Shown here one piece after another: positions 18,072-28,166 of a DNA stretch of 43,344 nt; position 1 is the first letter of the stretch, and every line of letters starts with the position of its first letter. The stretch spans positions 1-43,344 of the forward strand of contig NZ_FMBC01000040.1 of assembly GCF_900094795.1 (NCBI RefSeq). The letters are read 5' to 3'. A program made the translations under genes and the position numbers. A model generated the notes under the pieces. The model did no database searches. It worked only from the letters and a program-made list of their open reading frames with translations, and had not been told where the DNA came from. The stretch is from Kosakonia oryziphila. Lineage in GTDB: Bacteria; Pseudomonadota; Gammaproteobacteria; Enterobacterales; Enterobacteriaceae.

Positions 18072-19070
18072 GTGATTGATTTACGTAGTGATACTGTAAC
18101 CCGCCCGGGGCGCGCCATGCTCGAAGAGATGATGGCAGCCCCGGTCGGGGACGATGTTTATGGTGATGATCCCACCGTTAACGAATTGCAGCGTTACGCA
18201 GCAGAACTTAGCGGCAAAGAAGCCGCACTCTTTCTGCCGACCGGAACACAGGCCAACCTGGTAGCGCTGTTAAGCCACTGTGAGCGCGGCGAAGAGTATA
18301 TTGTCGGCCAGGGAGCGCATAACTATCTCTACGAAGCGGGCGGCGCAGCGGTGCTCGGCAGCATTCAGCCGCAGCCAATTGATGCCGCAGCCGACGGGAC
18401 GCTGCCGCTGGACAAAGTCGCGGCAAAAATAAAAGCCGATGACATCCACTTCGCGCGTACCAAACTGCTCAGTCTGGAAAACACCCACAACGGCAAAGTG
18501 CTGCCGCGTGACTACCTGAAACAGGCGTGGGAATTCACTCGCGAGCGCGGGCTATCGCTGCATATTGACGGCGCCCGTATCTTCAACGCTATCGTGGAAT
18601 ACGGCTGCGACCTTAACGCAATCGCGCAATATTGCGACTCCTTCACCATCTGCTTGTCGAAAGGCCTCGGCACACCGGTCGGTTCATTACTGGTGGGCGA
18701 CAAAGCCTGGATCACCCGCGCCAACCGCTGGCGCAAAATGACCGGCGGCGGCATGCGCCAGTCCGGGATCCTTGCCGCAGCGGGTCTGTATGCGTTGAAG
18801 CACAACGTCGAGCGGCTGAAAGAGGATCACGAGAACGCCGCCTGGCTGGCCGCTCAGCTACAGGAGATTGGCGCCGACGTGATGCGCCACGACACCAACA
18901 TGCTGTTCGTCCGCGTTGGTGAACCCGCCGCTGCGCTGAGCGCGTTTATGCGCGAACGCGATGTGCTGATCAACGCGGCGCCAGTGGTGCGGCTTGTTAC
19001 CCATCTTGACGTCAATCGCCAGCAGCTAACCGAGGTGGTTCATCACTGGCAGGCTTTTTTACAGCACTAA
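18072..19070 (+). CDS. ltaE: Low-specificity L-threonine aldolase LtaE
   Basis: The 332-residue PLP enzyme cleaves L-threonine and L-allo-threonine to glycine and acetaldehyde. K197 in CLSKGLGTP is the Schiff-base lysine, and HIDGARIFNA holds the cofactor-binding Asp. It begins with GTG at 18072 behind AAAGGAAA. It lies 37 bp after poxB and 9 bp before ybjT and is probably cotranscribed with them, as in E. coli. Confidence 0.96.
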   Translation: MIDLRSDTVTRPGRAMLEEMMAAPVGDDVYGDDPTVNELQRYAAELSGKEAALFLPTGTQANLVALLSHCERGEEYIVGQGAHNYLYEAGGAAVLGSIQPQPIDAAADGTLPLDKVAAKIKADDIHFARTKLLSLENTHNGKVLPRDYLKQAWEFTRERGLSLHIDGARIFNAIVEYGCDLNAIAQYCDSFTICLSKGLGTPVGSLLVGDKAWITRANRWRKMTGGGMRQSGILAAAGLYALKHNVERLKEDHENAAWLAAQLQEIGADVMRHDTNMLFVRVGEPAAALSAFMRERDVLINAAPVVRLVTHLDVNRQQLTEVVHHWQAFLQH

Positions 19071-19079
19071 GGAGCAGAT

Positions 19080-20516
19080 GTGGCGCAGCGGATCCTGGTG
19101 CTTGGTGCCAGCGGTTATATCGGGCAGCGGCTGGTAGCCGCGCTCAGTCAGCAAGGCCACCAGGTCAAAGCGGCGGCGCGCCAGTTAACACGCCTGCAAA
19201 AGCAGCAGTTGCCGGGCGTGACCTGCCACACTGTCGATCTCTATTGGCCGCAGGATCTTCCGGCACTGCTTGTCGGTGTCGATACGCTCTACTATCTGGT
19301 GCACAGCATGGGCGAAAGCAGCGATTTAGTGGCGCATGAACGGCAAATCGCCCTGAATGTGCGCGATGCGCTGCGGAAAACCCCGGTCAAGCAGGTTATT
19401 TTCCTCAGTTCGTTGCAGGCAAAAGAAGCAACGGATTCTGATCATCTACTGGCGCGGCAATATACCGGCGATCTGCTGCGGGCAGCCGGTGTCCCGGTTA
19501 CTGAATTGCGCGCCGGGATTATTGTCGGCGCAGGTTCGGCGGCCTTTGAAGTGATGCGCGATATGGTGTTTAACCTGCCGGTGCTAACGCCGCCGCGCTG
19601 GGTGCGTTCGCGTACCACACCGATTGCGCTGGAAAATCTTCTGTATTATCTACTGGAGTTGTTGCATCACCCGGCGGTGGAACACCGCGTGTTTGAGGCT
19701 GCCGGGCCACAAGTATTGAGCTATCAGCAGCAGTTTGAGCACTTTATGCGCGTCAGCGGCGTACACCGCCCATTGATCCCCATTCCGCTGCCAACGCGGC
19801 TGATCTCCGTCTGGTTTTTACATCTCATCACTTCCGTGCCACCAACCATCGCCAGGGCGCTGATCCAGGGTTTGAAACACGATCTGCTGGCCGATGATCG
19901 CGCACTGCGTCATTTAATCCCGCAAACACTGATCTGCTTTGATGATGCGGTGCGTCAGACATTGCAGGAAGAAGAAAAGCTGGTGAATTCCGCAGACTGG
20001 GGCTACGACCCACAGGCCTTCTCACGCTGGCGCCCACAATATGGCTACTATCCGAAACAGGCCGGTTATCAGGTAAAAACCACAGCCAGCCTCAGCGCAC
20101 TGTGGGAAGTGGTTAACCGTATCGGCGGCAAAGAGCGCTATTTTTTCGGCAATCTGCTGTGGGAAACCCGCGCCGCGCTTGATCGTTTAATCGGCCACCA
20201 GTTGCCGCGCGGGCGTCCCGATCGCGCCTGGCTGCAAACCGGCGATGCAGTGGATAGCTGGAAAGTGATCATCGCCGAGCCAGAGCAGCAACTGGCATTA
20301 TTGTTTGGCATGAAAGCACCGGGGCTGGGGCGGCTGACCTTTACGTTGAGCGACAAGGGCGACCACCGGCTGCTGGATGTCCGCGCCTGGTGGCATCCAC
20401 ACGGTATGCCGGGTTTGTTTTACTGGTTACTGATGTTTCCGGCTCATCTGTTCATCTTTCGAGGTATGGCGCAACAGATTGCCCGTCTGGCAGAAAAAAA
20501 TAGTGAAAAAGTCTGA
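19080..20516 (+). CDS. ybjT: NAD(P)-binding SDR-type protein YbjT (DUF2867)
   Basis: The 478-residue protein has an N-terminal Rossmann fold ([10 protein letters not shown] near residues 8-17) related to atypical short-chain dehydrogenases, and a C-terminal DUF2867 region (from about 330). Its substrate is unknown. The GTG at 19080 is 5-6 bp after GGAGCA; the ATG at 19078 is in another frame. E. coli YbjT is of nearly equal length. Hydrophobic stretches near the C terminus ([15 protein letters not shown]) suggest membrane association. Confidence 0.9.
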   Translation: MAQRILVLGASGYIGQRLVAALSQQGHQVKAAARQLTRLQKQQLPGVTCHTVDLYWPQDLPALLVGVDTLYYLVHSMGESSDLVAHERQIALNVRDALRKTPVKQVIFLSSLQAKEATDSDHLLARQYTGDLLRAAGVPVTELRAGIIVGAGSAAFEVMRDMVFNLPVLTPPRWVRSRTTPIALENLLYYLLELLHHPAVEHRVFEAAGPQVLSYQQQFEHFMRVSGVHRPLIPIPLPTRLISVWFLHLITSVPPTIARALIQGLKHDLLADDRALRHLIPQTLICFDDAVRQTLQEEEKLVNSADWGYDPQAFSRWRPQYGYYPKQAGYQVKTTASLSALWEVVNRIGGKERYFFGNLLWETRAALDRLIGHQLPRGRPDRAWLQTGDAVDSWKVIIAEPEQQLALLFGMKAPGLGRLTFTLSDKGDHRLLDVRAWWHPHGMPGLFYWLLMFPAHLFIFRGMAQQIARLAEKNSEKV

Positions 20517-20610
20517 CGGTTAACGTTTTTCTTTTACTTATCCCATTGCATCGCGGCGTAATTCACGGAAGAATGCGCGCGATAATTGCTTTTCAACACA
20601 GTGGATTGAT

Positions 20611-21624
20611 ATGAAGGTACTGGTCACGGGCGCAACCAGCGGTTTAGGCCGAAACGCCGTCGAATATCTGCGTCAAAAAGGGATCAGCGTCAGGGCGACG
20701 GGCCGCAACGAAGCGATGGGCAAGTTGCTGAGCAAGATGGGCGCCGAGTTTGTGCATGCGGATTTAACCGAGCTGGTTTCATCACAGGCTAAAGTCATGC
20801 TCGCCGATATCGATACGCTGTGGCACTGTTCCAGTTTCACTTCACCGTGGGGAACGCAGGAAGCGTTTGACCTGGCGAATGTGCGCGCCACGCGCCGTCT
20901 GGGTGAATGGGCTGTCGCCTGGGGCATACGCAACTTTATCCATATCTCCTCGCCTTCGCTCTATTTCGATTATCATCACCATCACAATATTCCGGAAGAT
21001 TTTCGCCCGGCGCGTTTCGCCAACGAATTTGCCCGCAGCAAAGCCGCAGGTGAGCAGGTTATCGATCTGCTGGCGCAGGCGAACCCCAACACCCGCTTTA
21101 CCATTCTGCGTCCGCAAAGCCTGTTTGGTCCGCACGACAAAGTGTTTATCCCACGGCTGGCGCAGATGATGCACCACTACCGCAGCGTGTTACTGCCGCG
21201 CGGCGGTGATGCGCTGGTGGATATGACCTACTACGAAAATGCCGTACATGCGATGTGGCTCGCCAGCCAGCAACAGTGCGACATGTTGCCCTCCGGACGG
21301 GCATATAACATCACCAACGGCGAGCCACGCTCGCTGCGCAGTATCGTACAGCGGCTGATTGACGATCTGGCAATCCCTTGTCGTATTCGTTCCGTGCCCT
21401 ACACCATGCTGGATATGCTGGCCCGCAGCATGGAGCGTTTTGGCGACAAGCGCGCGAAAGAACCCGCATTCACCCACTATGGCGTGTCGAAGCTCAATTT
21501 TGATTTTACGCTGGATATCACGCGCGCGCAGGAAGAGCTGGGCTATGCGCCGATCGTGACGCTGGATGAAGGCATCAAACGCACGGCGCACTGGTTAAAA
21601 GACCACGGTAAACTGCACCACTGA
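20611..21624 (+). CDS. ybjS: NAD(P)-dependent epimerase/dehydratase family protein YbjS
   Basis: The 337-residue extended short-chain dehydrogenase starts [20 protein letters not shown], with the TGxxxxxG dinucleotide-binding motif, and has a [11 protein letters not shown] segment where the Ser/Tyr of the family is expected. It resembles sterol dehydrogenase/epimerase-like proteins; the substrate is unknown. Same length as E. coli YbjS. It is 94 bp downstream of ybjT and ends 5 bp from a convergent small gene. Confidence 0.9.
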   Translation: MKVLVTGATSGLGRNAVEYLRQKGISVRATGRNEAMGKLLSKMGAEFVHADLTELVSSQAKVMLADIDTLWHCSSFTSPWGTQEAFDLANVRATRRLGEWAVAWGIRNFIHISSPSLYFDYHHHHNIPEDFRPARFANEFARSKAAGEQVIDLLAQANPNTRFTILRPQSLFGPHDKVFIPRLAQMMHHYRSVLLPRGGDALVDMTYYENAVHAMWLASQQQCDMLPSGRAYNITNGEPRSLRSIVQRLIDDLAIPCRIRSVPYTMLDMLARSMERFGDKRAKEPAFTHYGVSKLNFDFTLDITRAQEELGYAPIVTLDEGIKRTAHWLKDHGKLHH

Positions 21625-21629
21625 CAAAC

Positions 21630-22196
21630 TCAGAACGGCCCGGATTTAATCTCAGATATCCGCTGGCCGCTCTTATCAATGTAGTACCACTCCCCGCCGC
21701 TCAAAGAGATATGCTCGCCTTCGCGCTGCGGTTTGCACCCGATGCAGACCAGCGCTTTGCCGCCATCAAACTGCGAAGCGTAATCATAGCGGGCGGCAAT
21801 GTGGTTGCGAAAACTGTCATCCCAATAGCCCACTTTACCGTTCTGCGTTGAGCGCACCAGCCCCTCGACAAACCAGTCCGGCCCGTTCTCGAAATGAATC
21901 ACTGGCAGATACTCGTGTGCAGAACGCACATAATAATCCGCATCCTGCTCCCCTGCTCCACGGGTATAACCGTGCAGCCCGACCCACGACATGCCATCGA
22001 CATCATGGGTTTTGGCAAATAGCGCGGGTAAAAATACCAGCTTGCCCTCTTTCAGTACGGCGCACTCATCCAGCGTTTTCACACTGTCAGTTTGTTTGTC
22101 CCAGTAGGAACATGCGTACGGCGGGTTTGGCGCAGCGTGGACAGCAAAAGCCGCCATCAGCAATGCACCTGTCATGATGCGAAACACCATTTCCAT
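21630..22196 (-). CDS. Predicted secreted protein of unknown function
   Basis: The 188-residue protein starts MEMVFRIMTGALLMAAFAVHA, a signal peptide with a likely cut after HAA. The mature part has four Cys (YACSYW, DECAVL, CIGCKPQ) and Gly/Trp-rich blocks such as DGMSWVGLHGY and GKVGYWDDSF. I do not recognise a named family. The frame is open to 22280, overlapping amiD, but GAGG lies 4 bp before the ATG at 22196 and the signal peptide begins there; ATGs at 22208 and 22190 are alternatives. No gene stands here in E. coli. It is probably cotranscribed with amiD. Confidence 0.7.
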   Translation of the reverse strand: MEMVFRIMTGALLMAAFAVHAAPNPPYACSYWDKQTDSVKTLDECAVLKEGKLVFLPALFAKTHDVDGMSWVGLHGYTRGAGEQDADYYVRSAHEYLPVIHFENGPDWFVEGLVRSTQNGKVGYWDDSFRNHIAARYDYASQFDGGKALVCIGCKPQREGEHISLSGGEWYYIDKSGQRISEIKSGPF

Positions 22197-22224
22197 TAAC
22201 CTCGTCATAAAAAACCAGCGGCTG

Positions 22225-23052
22225 TCACCCCTGGCCATATTTTTCCAGTAATGCCTCGGCAATCGCCTGGCTTTCGGCATCCGCTACGCCGTTCCATAAC
22301 CCCGGACGAAAATGCATTTGAAACGCCTCGATCACCCGTTTCTGCTGCGCAGGCGTCATTTCTGGTTTCACTTCGTAACCGTAACGCGCCAGCAAATCAA
22401 GCAGCGACGCCGTTTCAACTGGTTGATGGGGAGAACGACCATTCAGGTAAAACGCCACCCTTGCTGCATCCGGCCAGGCGCCAATCCCTTGAGCAGCCAA
22501 CGCCTGCCACGGGAATAACGGGCCGGGATCGTCTTTACGCTGCGGCGCGATATCGGCATGCGCCACAACGTTTTGCGGCGCGATGTTGTAGCGCGCGATA
22601 ATATCTTTTACCAGCGGAATCAATGCACTAATTTGCGCAGGGGCAAAAGGCGCGAAAGTTTTCCCGCCCGTGCTCTGTTGCCAGCCGCGGTTTTCTAACT
22701 CAATGCCAATGGAGGTATCGTTGATACGCGTCGCGCCGCGCCAGAAACTCACGCCCGCATGCCAGGCGAGATCCTGCTCCGGAACCAGTTGCCAGATTCG
22801 CGGTTTACCGTGATACAGCGGCGGCCTGGCAGGAACCAGATAATGGGCGCTCACCTGCTTGTCGGTGAGCGTCGCCAGCGAGACATCAAAATCATCCGCC
22901 GTGTAATGAATCACCAGCACCTTGATACGCGGGTAAGCTGCTTGCGCCTGACGCCGCGTATCCAGTTGGTAGCCAGGTTTATCAATAATTCCTTTTTCAC
23001 TCGCACATCCAGCCAGAAGCAGCGCCAGCAATGCTAATACATACTTTTTCAT
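22225..23052 (-). CDS. amiD: N-acetylmuramoyl-L-alanine amidase AmiD
   Basis: The 275-residue lipoprotein starts [16 protein letters not shown], with a lipobox (LAGC) placing Cys16 as the lipidated residue; Ser-Glu follow, so outer-membrane sorting is expected. The amidase_2 domain carries the zinc ligands and catalytic residues in [18 protein letters not shown] and [19 protein letters not shown]-terminal peptidoglycan-binding-like helical region follows from about 205. It cleaves the lactyl-amide bond in muropeptides, including anhydro forms. Its start overlaps ybjQ by 4 bp. Confidence 0.95.
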   Translation of the reverse strand: MKKYVLALLALLLAGCASEKGIIDKPGYQLDTRRQAQAAYPRIKVLVIHYTADDFDVSLATLTDKQVSAHYLVPARPPLYHGKPRIWQLVPEQDLAWHAGVSFWRGATRINDTSIGIELENRGWQQSTGGKTFAPFAPAQISALIPLVKDIIARYNIAPQNVVAHADIAPQRKDDPGPLFPWQALAAQGIGAWPDAARVAFYLNGRSPHQPVETASLLDLLARYGYEVKPEMTPAQQKRVIEAFQMHFRPGLWNGVADAESQAIAEALLEKYGQG

Positions 23053-23372
23053 CGGCGCGTTTTAACCGCCGTACCGCTGACGCTCACCATTAGCATGCTG
23101 CTGTCTTTGCCGACGGTTTCATAATCGATATCAATACCGACCACCGCATCTGCACCGAGCTGCTGCGCCTGTTCACCCAGTTCACGAAAGGCTATTTCCC
23201 GCGCTTTACGCAGCTCTTTCTCATAGGCGCCAGAACGTCCGCCGACGATATCGCGGATACCGGCAAAAAAATCGCGGAAAATATTAGCGCCCAGAATCGC
23301 TTCGCCCGTCACAACGCCGCAATATTCGATAATCGGCTGCCCTTCGAGAGTCGGCGTGGTTGAAAATTGCAT
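23049..23372 (-). CDS. ybjQ: UPF0145 family protein YbjQ
   Basis: The 107-residue YbjQ-family protein contains [19 protein letters not shown] and [12 protein letters not shown], typical of UPF0145/DUF74, which assembles as a pentameric ring; its function is unknown. Same length as the E. coli protein. It is the first gene of the ybjQ-amiD unit (4-bp overlap) and diverges from ybjP across 100 bp. Confidence 0.92.
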   Translation of the reverse strand: MQFSTTPTLEGQPIIEYCGVVTGEAILGANIFRDFFAGIRDIVGGRSGAYEKELRKAREIAFRELGEQAQQLGADAVVGIDIDYETVGKDSSMLMVSVSGTAVKTRR

Positions 23373-23472
23373 AAAGTTCTCCTTTTAAGTGCGCACGTTA
23401 CGAGACACATTATCAGATCAATACACTATTCTTGAAAGGTCGTGTCTTCTGAAGAGAAATAAGGAAATCAAC

Positions 23473-23988
23473 ATGCGCTATTCAGTTTTGACTCTTGTAA
23501 TGCCGTGCGCGCTGCTGCTGAGCGCCTGTACCACCGTGACCCCGGCCTATAAAGATATCGGCGTCCATAGCGGGCAGTGTGTGGAAGGCGGTCCTGACAG
23601 TGTTGCACAACAATTTTATGACTACCGCATTGCCCATCCGGGCAGCAACCTGACCGCATTGCGCCCATACCTGAGCGACGATCTGGCGAAAATGCTGAAT
23701 AACGCCAGCCGCGATCCGCAAACCGCTTCGCTGCTAAAAACCGATCCCTTCTCCAGCCGCAGCGTTGCAGCCGATCATGCCGATGTCGCCAGCGCTTCCA
23801 CCATTCCCAATAGCGATGCACGGAATATTCCGCTGCGCGTAACGTTAAGTCAGGGAAACCAGCGCTGGCAGGATGAAGTACTGATGATCCGTGAAGGACA
23901 GTGCTGGACGGTGGACGATGTCCGCTATCTGGACGGCTCGGTACATGCGCCCGCAGGGACGCTGCGCCAGTCAGTGGAACATCGCTAA
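23473..23988 (+). CDS. ybjP: Lipoprotein YbjP
   Basis: The 171-residue protein starts MRYSVLTLVMPCALLLSAC, with a lipobox LSAC (Cys19) followed by Thr-Thr. The body matches YbjP in blocks such as VEGGPDSVAQQFYDYRI and IPNSDARNIPLRV. The role is unknown. The frame is open from 23389, but AAGGAAAT lies 7 bp before the ATG at 23473 and that start gives the E. coli length and the signal peptide. Confidence 0.92.
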   Translation: MRYSVLTLVMPCALLLSACTTVTPAYKDIGVHSGQCVEGGPDSVAQQFYDYRIAHPGSNLTALRPYLSDDLAKMLNNASRDPQTASLLKTDPFSSRSVAADHADVASASTIPNSDARNIPLRVTLSQGNQRWQDEVLMIREGQCWTVDDVRYLDGSVHAPAGTLRQSVEHR

Positions 23989-24027
23989 CGGTTATCACAA
24001 CATGTGCTAACCCCCCGTAAATTGTCT

Positions 24028-24047
24028 GGCATTCCCTGGGGAATGCC
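24028..24047. terminator. Inverted repeat after ybjP, possible terminator
   Basis: A perfect 9-bp inverted repeat (ggcattccc / gggaatgcc) with a 2-nt centre lies 40 bp after ybjP. There is no clear T-run after it, so it may be a weak terminator or an RNA-stabilising hairpin. Confidence 0.4.
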
Positions 24048-24138
24048 GACATTTATGCCTGGTTACCTCACCGTCCGGTATTTTGTGCTAACTTCATCGC
24101 ATAACTTGGTTTATTTTTAAGTTTTAACGCACAAATAT

Positions 24139-24152
24139 TGCATAACTATTCT
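24139..24152 (+). promoter_or_regulatory. Candidate ARG box upstream of artP
   Basis: TGCAT-aact-ATTCT matches the ArgR half-sites TGAAT-N4-ATTCA at 8 of 10 positions and lies about 45 bp before the artP start. A good second box at the usual spacing is not visible. ArgR repression of artPIQM is known in E. coli. Confidence 0.4.
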
Positions 24153-24197
24153 GTCAACGTTACTATTTGCGGCCTCAATTGCTATCAGACTGCTTCG

Positions 24198-24926
24198 ATG
24201 AGTATTAAATTAAACAGCATCAATTGCTTTTATGGCGCACACCAGGCGCTTTTCGACATCACACTGGATTGCCCACAGGGTGAAACTCTGGTGCTGCTCG
24301 GCCCAAGTGGTGCGGGTAAAAGTTCGCTGTTGCGCGTACTCAACCTGCTCGAAATGCCGCGTTCCGGCCAGTTAAGCATTGCAGGCAACCATTTTGATTT
24401 TGCCAAAACCCCGTCAGATAAAGCGATTCGCGAATTGCGCCAGAACGTGGGTATGGTGTTCCAGCAATATAATCTTTGGCCGCATCTGACCGTGCAACAA
24501 AACCTGATTGAAGCGCCGTGCCGCGTGCTCGGTTTAAGCAAAGATCAGGCTCTGGCTCGCGCTGAGAAGCTGCTGGAGCGTTTACGTCTTAAACCTTATA
24601 GCGATCGCTACCCGCTGCACCTGTCCGGCGGACAACAGCAGCGTGTTGCCATCGCCCGCGCGCTGATGATGGAGCCGCAGGTTCTGCTGTTTGATGAACC
24701 CACCGCCGCACTCGATCCGGAAATCACCGCGCAAATTGTCAGCATTATTCGTGAACTGTCGGAAACCGGCATTACGCAGGTCATCGTGACCCACGAAGTG
24801 GAAGTGGCGCGCAAAACCGCCAGCCGCGTGGTGTATATGGAAAACGGTCACATTGTTGAGCAAGGGGATGCAAGCTGCTTTGCCGCGCCGCAGACCGATG
24901 CGTTTAAATACTACCTATCTCACTGA
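24198..24926 (+). CDS. artP: Arginine ABC transporter ATP-binding protein ArtP
   Basis: The 242-residue ATPase energises arginine uptake by ArtQM. Walker [10 protein letters not shown] (35-43), signature [15 protein letters not shown] and Walker [14 protein letters not shown] are all intact. The start at 24198 gives the E. coli length and the conserved [13 protein letters not shown]; the frame is open 20 codons further upstream. It leads the artP-artI-artQ-artM operon. Confidence 0.96.
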   Translation: MSIKLNSINCFYGAHQALFDITLDCPQGETLVLLGPSGAGKSSLLRVLNLLEMPRSGQLSIAGNHFDFAKTPSDKAIRELRQNVGMVFQQYNLWPHLTVQQNLIEAPCRVLGLSKDQALARAEKLLERLRLKPYSDRYPLHLSGGQQQRVAIARALMMEPQVLLFDEPTAALDPEITAQIVSIIRELSETGITQVIVTHEVEVARKTASRVVYMENGHIVEQGDASCFAAPQTDAFKYYLSH

Positions 24927-24945
24927 AGACTCGGGAATAAAGACA

Positions 24946-25677
24946 ATGAAAAAAGTATTGATTGCCGCACTACTTGCCAGCATCAGCCTTAGCGCTACAG
25001 CAGCCCAGACCATTCGTTTTGCGACGGAAGCGAGCTACCCTCCGTTTGAATCCACCGATGCTAACAACAAGATCGTCGGCTTTGATGTGGATCTGGCGAA
25101 TGCGCTGTGTAAAGAGATCGATGCAACCTGTACCTTTACCAACCAGGCCTTTGACAGCTTGATCCCGAGCCTGAAATTCCGCCGCTTCGACGCGGTGATG
25201 GCCGGTATGGATATCACGCCAGAGCGTGAAAAACAGGTTCTGTTTAGCACACCGTACTACGATAACTCTGCGCTGTTCATCGGCCAGCAGGGTAAATTCA
25301 CCAGTATCGATCAGCTGAAAGGCAAACGTGTTGGCGTGCAGAACGGCACCACCCACCAGAAATTTATTAACGATAAACACCCAGAAATCACTACCGTGCC
25401 GTACGACAGCTACCAGAATGCGCGTCTGGATCTGCAAAACGGTCGTATTGATGCCGTCTTTGGTGACACCGCAGTGGTAACCGAATGGCTGAAAGCTGAT
25501 ACCAAACTGGCTGCGGTAGGCGATAAAGTGACGGACAAAGATTACTTCGGTACTGGTCTGGGTATCGCCGTGCGCCAGGGCAACACTGAATTGCAGCAGA
25601 AATTCAACGCTGCGCTGGAAAAAGTGAAGAAAGATGGGACTTACCAGACCATCTACAGCAAATGGTTCCAGAAGTAA
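24946..25677 (+). CDS. artI: Arginine ABC transporter substrate-binding protein ArtI
   Basis: The 243-residue periplasmic protein has a signal peptide (MKKVLIAALLASISLSATAA, cut before QTIRF). The mature part is a type 3 solute-binding protein with the ATEASYPPFE amino-acid-binding start and GVQNGTTHQKF. It is closely related to ArtJ encoded 2 kb downstream; the FVDVDLANALCK-type block is shared. The ATG at 24946 sits 19 bp after artP. Confidence 0.95.
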   Translation: MKKVLIAALLASISLSATAAQTIRFATEASYPPFESTDANNKIVGFDVDLANALCKEIDATCTFTNQAFDSLIPSLKFRRFDAVMAGMDITPEREKQVLFSTPYYDNSALFIGQQGKFTSIDQLKGKRVGVQNGTTHQKFINDKHPEITTVPYDSYQNARLDLQNGRIDAVFGDTAVVTEWLKADTKLAAVGDKVTDKDYFGTGLGIAVRQGNTELQQKFNAALEKVKKDGTYQTIYSKWFQK

Positions 25678-25683
25678 TCCTTA

Positions 25684-26400
25684 ATGAACGAAATGTTTCC
25701 ATTAGCAAGCGCCGCCGGGATGACCGTCGGCCTTGCCGTTTGTGCGCTGCTCATCGGCCTGGTGCTGGCGATGATCTTTGCCGTGTGGGAGTCCGTTAAG
25801 TGGCGTCCCATTGCATGGATCGGTACCGCTCTGGTCACGCTGTTGCGCGGTCTGCCGGAAATCCTCGTGGTGCTGTTTATCTATTTCGGCGCTTCGCAAC
25901 TGCTGCTGACGCTCTCTGATGGTTTCACCATCAATCTGGGCGTGGTGCAGATCCCGGTGCAGGTACAGATTGAAAACTTCGATGTCAGCCCGTTCCTGTG
26001 TGGCGTGATCGCCCTCTCCCTGCTCTACTCTGCTTACGCTTCGCAAACCCTGCGCGGTGCGTTAAAAGCGGTGCCGGACGGTCAGCGCGAATCCGGCCAG
26101 GCGCTCGGTCTGTCGAAAGGGGCGATCTTCTTCCGTCTGGTGATGCCGCAAATGTGGCGTCATGCGCTACCGGGTCTGGGTAACCAGTGGCTGGTGCTGT
26201 TGAAAGATACCGCACTGGTATCGCTGATAAGCGTTAACGATCTGATGCTGCAAACCAAAAGCATTGCTACCCGTACCCAGGAGCCCTTCACCTGGTACAT
26301 TGTGGCGGCAGCGATTTACCTGGTGATCACCCTGCTCAGCCAGTGGATCCTCAAGCGCATTGACCTGCGTGCGACGCGCTTTGAACGGAGGCCGGGATAA
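25684..26400 (+). CDS. artQ: Arginine ABC transporter permease ArtQ
   Basis: The 238-residue inner-membrane permease has five hydrophobic helices and the permease signature [21 protein letters not shown] near 137, the loop that contacts ArtP. It pairs with ArtM. It starts 6 bp after artI, and its TAA shares one base with the artM ATG. Confidence 0.95.
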   Translation: MNEMFPLASAAGMTVGLAVCALLIGLVLAMIFAVWESVKWRPIAWIGTALVTLLRGLPEILVVLFIYFGASQLLLTLSDGFTINLGVVQIPVQVQIENFDVSPFLCGVIALSLLYSAYASQTLRGALKAVPDGQRESGQALGLSKGAIFFRLVMPQMWRHALPGLGNQWLVLLKDTALVSLISVNDLMLQTKSIATRTQEPFTWYIVAAAIYLVITLLSQWILKRIDLRATRFERRPG

Positions 26401-27068
26401 TGCTTGCCTATTTACCAGAGCTGTTTAAAGGTCTGCATACCAGCCTGACGCTAACCATCGCGTCACTGATTGTGGCGCTGATTTTGTCACTGCTGTTTAC
26501 CGTCGTACTGACGCTGAAAACGCCGGTGTTGACGCACATCGTACGTGGTTATATCACGCTGTTTACCGGTACGCCGCTGCTGGTACAGATCTTCCTGATT
26601 TACTACGGCCCCGGTCAGTTTCCGTCGTTGCAGAACTATCCATTTATCTGGCATCTGCTGTCGCAGCCGTGGCTGTGCGCGCTGCTGGCGCTGTCGCTGA
26701 ACAGTGCGGCATACACCACACAGCTATTTTATGGTGCGATCCGCGCGATTCCACAGGGTCAATGGCAATCCTGTAGCGCGCTGGGAATGAGCAAGAAAGA
26801 CACACTGGCGATCCTGCTGCCTTACGCCTTTAAACGCGCCCTTTCGTCCTATTCCAATGAAGTGGTGTTGGTGTTTAAAAGTACATCGCTTGCTTACACC
26901 ATCACGCTGATGGAGGTGATGGGACACGGCCAGTTACTGTACGGCCGCACCTATGACGTAATGGTGTTTGGCGCTGCCGGCTTGATTTATCTGGTGGTGA
27001 ACGGTCTGTTAACACTCATGATGCGTCTGATTGAGCGCAAAGCGTTGGCTTTCGAACGCCGCAACTAA
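26400..27068 (+). CDS. artM: Arginine ABC transporter permease ArtM
   Basis: The 222-residue second permease of the arginine importer matches the E. coli length. The EAA-like loop is QGQWQSCSALGMSKKDTLAIL near 118. It overlaps artQ by 1 bp (TAATG), so translation is probably coupled, and is the last gene of the operon before a terminator. Confidence 0.95.
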   Translation: MLAYLPELFKGLHTSLTLTIASLIVALILSLLFTVVLTLKTPVLTHIVRGYITLFTGTPLLVQIFLIYYGPGQFPSLQNYPFIWHLLSQPWLCALLALSLNSAAYTTQLFYGAIRAIPQGQWQSCSALGMSKKDTLAILLPYAFKRALSSYSNEVVLVFKSTSLAYTITLMEVMGHGQLLYGRTYDVMVFGAAGLIYLVVNGLLTLMMRLIERKALAFERRN

Positions 27069-27088
27069 TTGCATAAATAATAATCAAC

Positions 27089-27121
27089 GGCGAGATAATG
27101 CTTTCATTTCTCGCCTTTTTT
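27089..27121 (+). terminator. Rho-independent terminator after artM
   Basis: Stem ggcgaga / tctcgcc with a 13-nt loop is followed by six T residues, 20 bp after the artM stop. It separates artPIQM from artJ, which therefore has its own promoter. Confidence 0.85.
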
Positions 27122-27132
27122 ATACCATCGAA

Positions 27133-27167
27133 AATATATTTAAGCATTTTTATTGCATACAAATTCA
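27133..27167 (+). promoter_or_regulatory. ArgR operator (ARG boxes) upstream of artJ
   Basis: The box at 27154-27167, TGCAT-acaa-ATTCA, matches the ARG half-sites at 9 of 10 positions. A weaker box lies exactly 21 bp upstream (27133-27146, about 5 of 10), the spacing expected for tandem boxes bound by an ArgR hexamer. artJ is strongly ArgR-repressed in E. coli. Confidence 0.7.
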
Positions 27168-27238
27168 ATTAGTGGCATCGTGGACGCCATGCTGAAGACA
27201 CGGCAACAACAAGAAGATTGATCGACAGGAGTTCGAAA

Positions 27239-27973
27239 ATGAAAAAACTGATGCTGGCCGCCGCCCTGATCGCGACTTTCGCTGCGAGCGCCTCTGCTGC
27301 TGATAAAATCAATTTCGGCGTTTCCGCCACCTACCCGCCGTTTGAATCGCTGGACGCCAACAATAAAATCGTCGGTTTTGATATCGACCTGGCAAATGCG
27401 CTGTGCAAACAGATGCAGGCAGACTGCACCTTCACCAACCACGCGTTTGACAGCCTGATCCCATCACTGAAATTCAGAAAATATGATGCGGTGATCTCCG
27501 GTATGGATATCACGCCAGAGCGCGCCAAACAGGTCTCTTTCACCGATCCGTACTACGCAAACTCCGCCGTGGTGATTGCAAAAAAAGACGCGTTTAAATC
27601 GTTCGACGATTTGAAAGGAAAACGCATCGGTATGGAAAACGGCACCACACATCAGAAATATTTGCAGGATAAGCACCCGGAAGTAAAAACCGTGGCTTAT
27701 GACAGCTACCAGAACGCGATTATCGACCTGAAAAATGGCCGTATCGACGGTGTGTTTGGTGATACCGCCGTGGTTAATGAGTGGCTGAAAACTAACCCGC
27801 AGCTTGGCGTTGCAACACCGAAAGTGACCGATCCGCAATATTTCGGCACCGGTCTCGGCATTGCTGTTCGCCCGGAAAACAAGGCACTGCTCGAAAAACT
27901 GAATACTGCCCTGAAAGCGATCAAAGCTGACGGTACGTACCAGAAAATCAGCAACCAGTGGTTCCCACAGTAA
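27239..27973 (+). CDS. artJ: Arginine-binding periplasmic protein ArtJ
   Basis: The 244-residue solute-binding protein has a signal peptide (MKKLMLAAALIATFAASASA). The mature part starts ADKINFGVSATYPPFE and keeps GMENGTTHQKYLQ. In E. coli ArtJ binds arginine with high affinity and supplies ArtQMP. The start at 27239 follows CAGGAG; seven codons upstream remain open. It stands alone behind its own ArgR-controlled promoter. Confidence 0.95.
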   Translation: MKKLMLAAALIATFAASASAADKINFGVSATYPPFESLDANNKIVGFDIDLANALCKQMQADCTFTNHAFDSLIPSLKFRKYDAVISGMDITPERAKQVSFTDPYYANSAVVIAKKDAFKSFDDLKGKRIGMENGTTHQKYLQDKHPEVKTVAYDSYQNAIIDLKNGRIDGVFGDTAVVNEWLKTNPQLGVATPKVTDPQYFGTGLGIAVRPENKALLEKLNTALKAIKADGTYQKISNQWFPQ

Positions 27974-28103
27974 GTTCTGCCTTGCCCGGTAGCGTTGCAC
28001 TTACCCGATCAACGGACTTCTAATCAGTACTTCGGGTAACCCGAAGTTAATTTAGACACGAATGTGTTATTCCTGATTCAGGCGGACTGAGGACAGCACA
28101 CCA

Positions 28104-28166
28104 TGAGCGCACAACCCCATAAACCCCGCCTTATCTCTAATGCCGATCAGCTAAGGATCGGTTGAA
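28104..28166 (+). pseudogene. Start of a gene truncated by the IS4 remnant (candidate)
   Basis: An ATG at 28104 with GAGGAC about 10 bp upstream opens MSAQPHKPRLIS and then runs into the IS4 end at 28138, stopping at 28164-28166. It may be the N terminus of the gene whose C-terminal half survives beyond the IS4 fragment (from about 28362), but that link is unproven. Confidence 0.3.
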
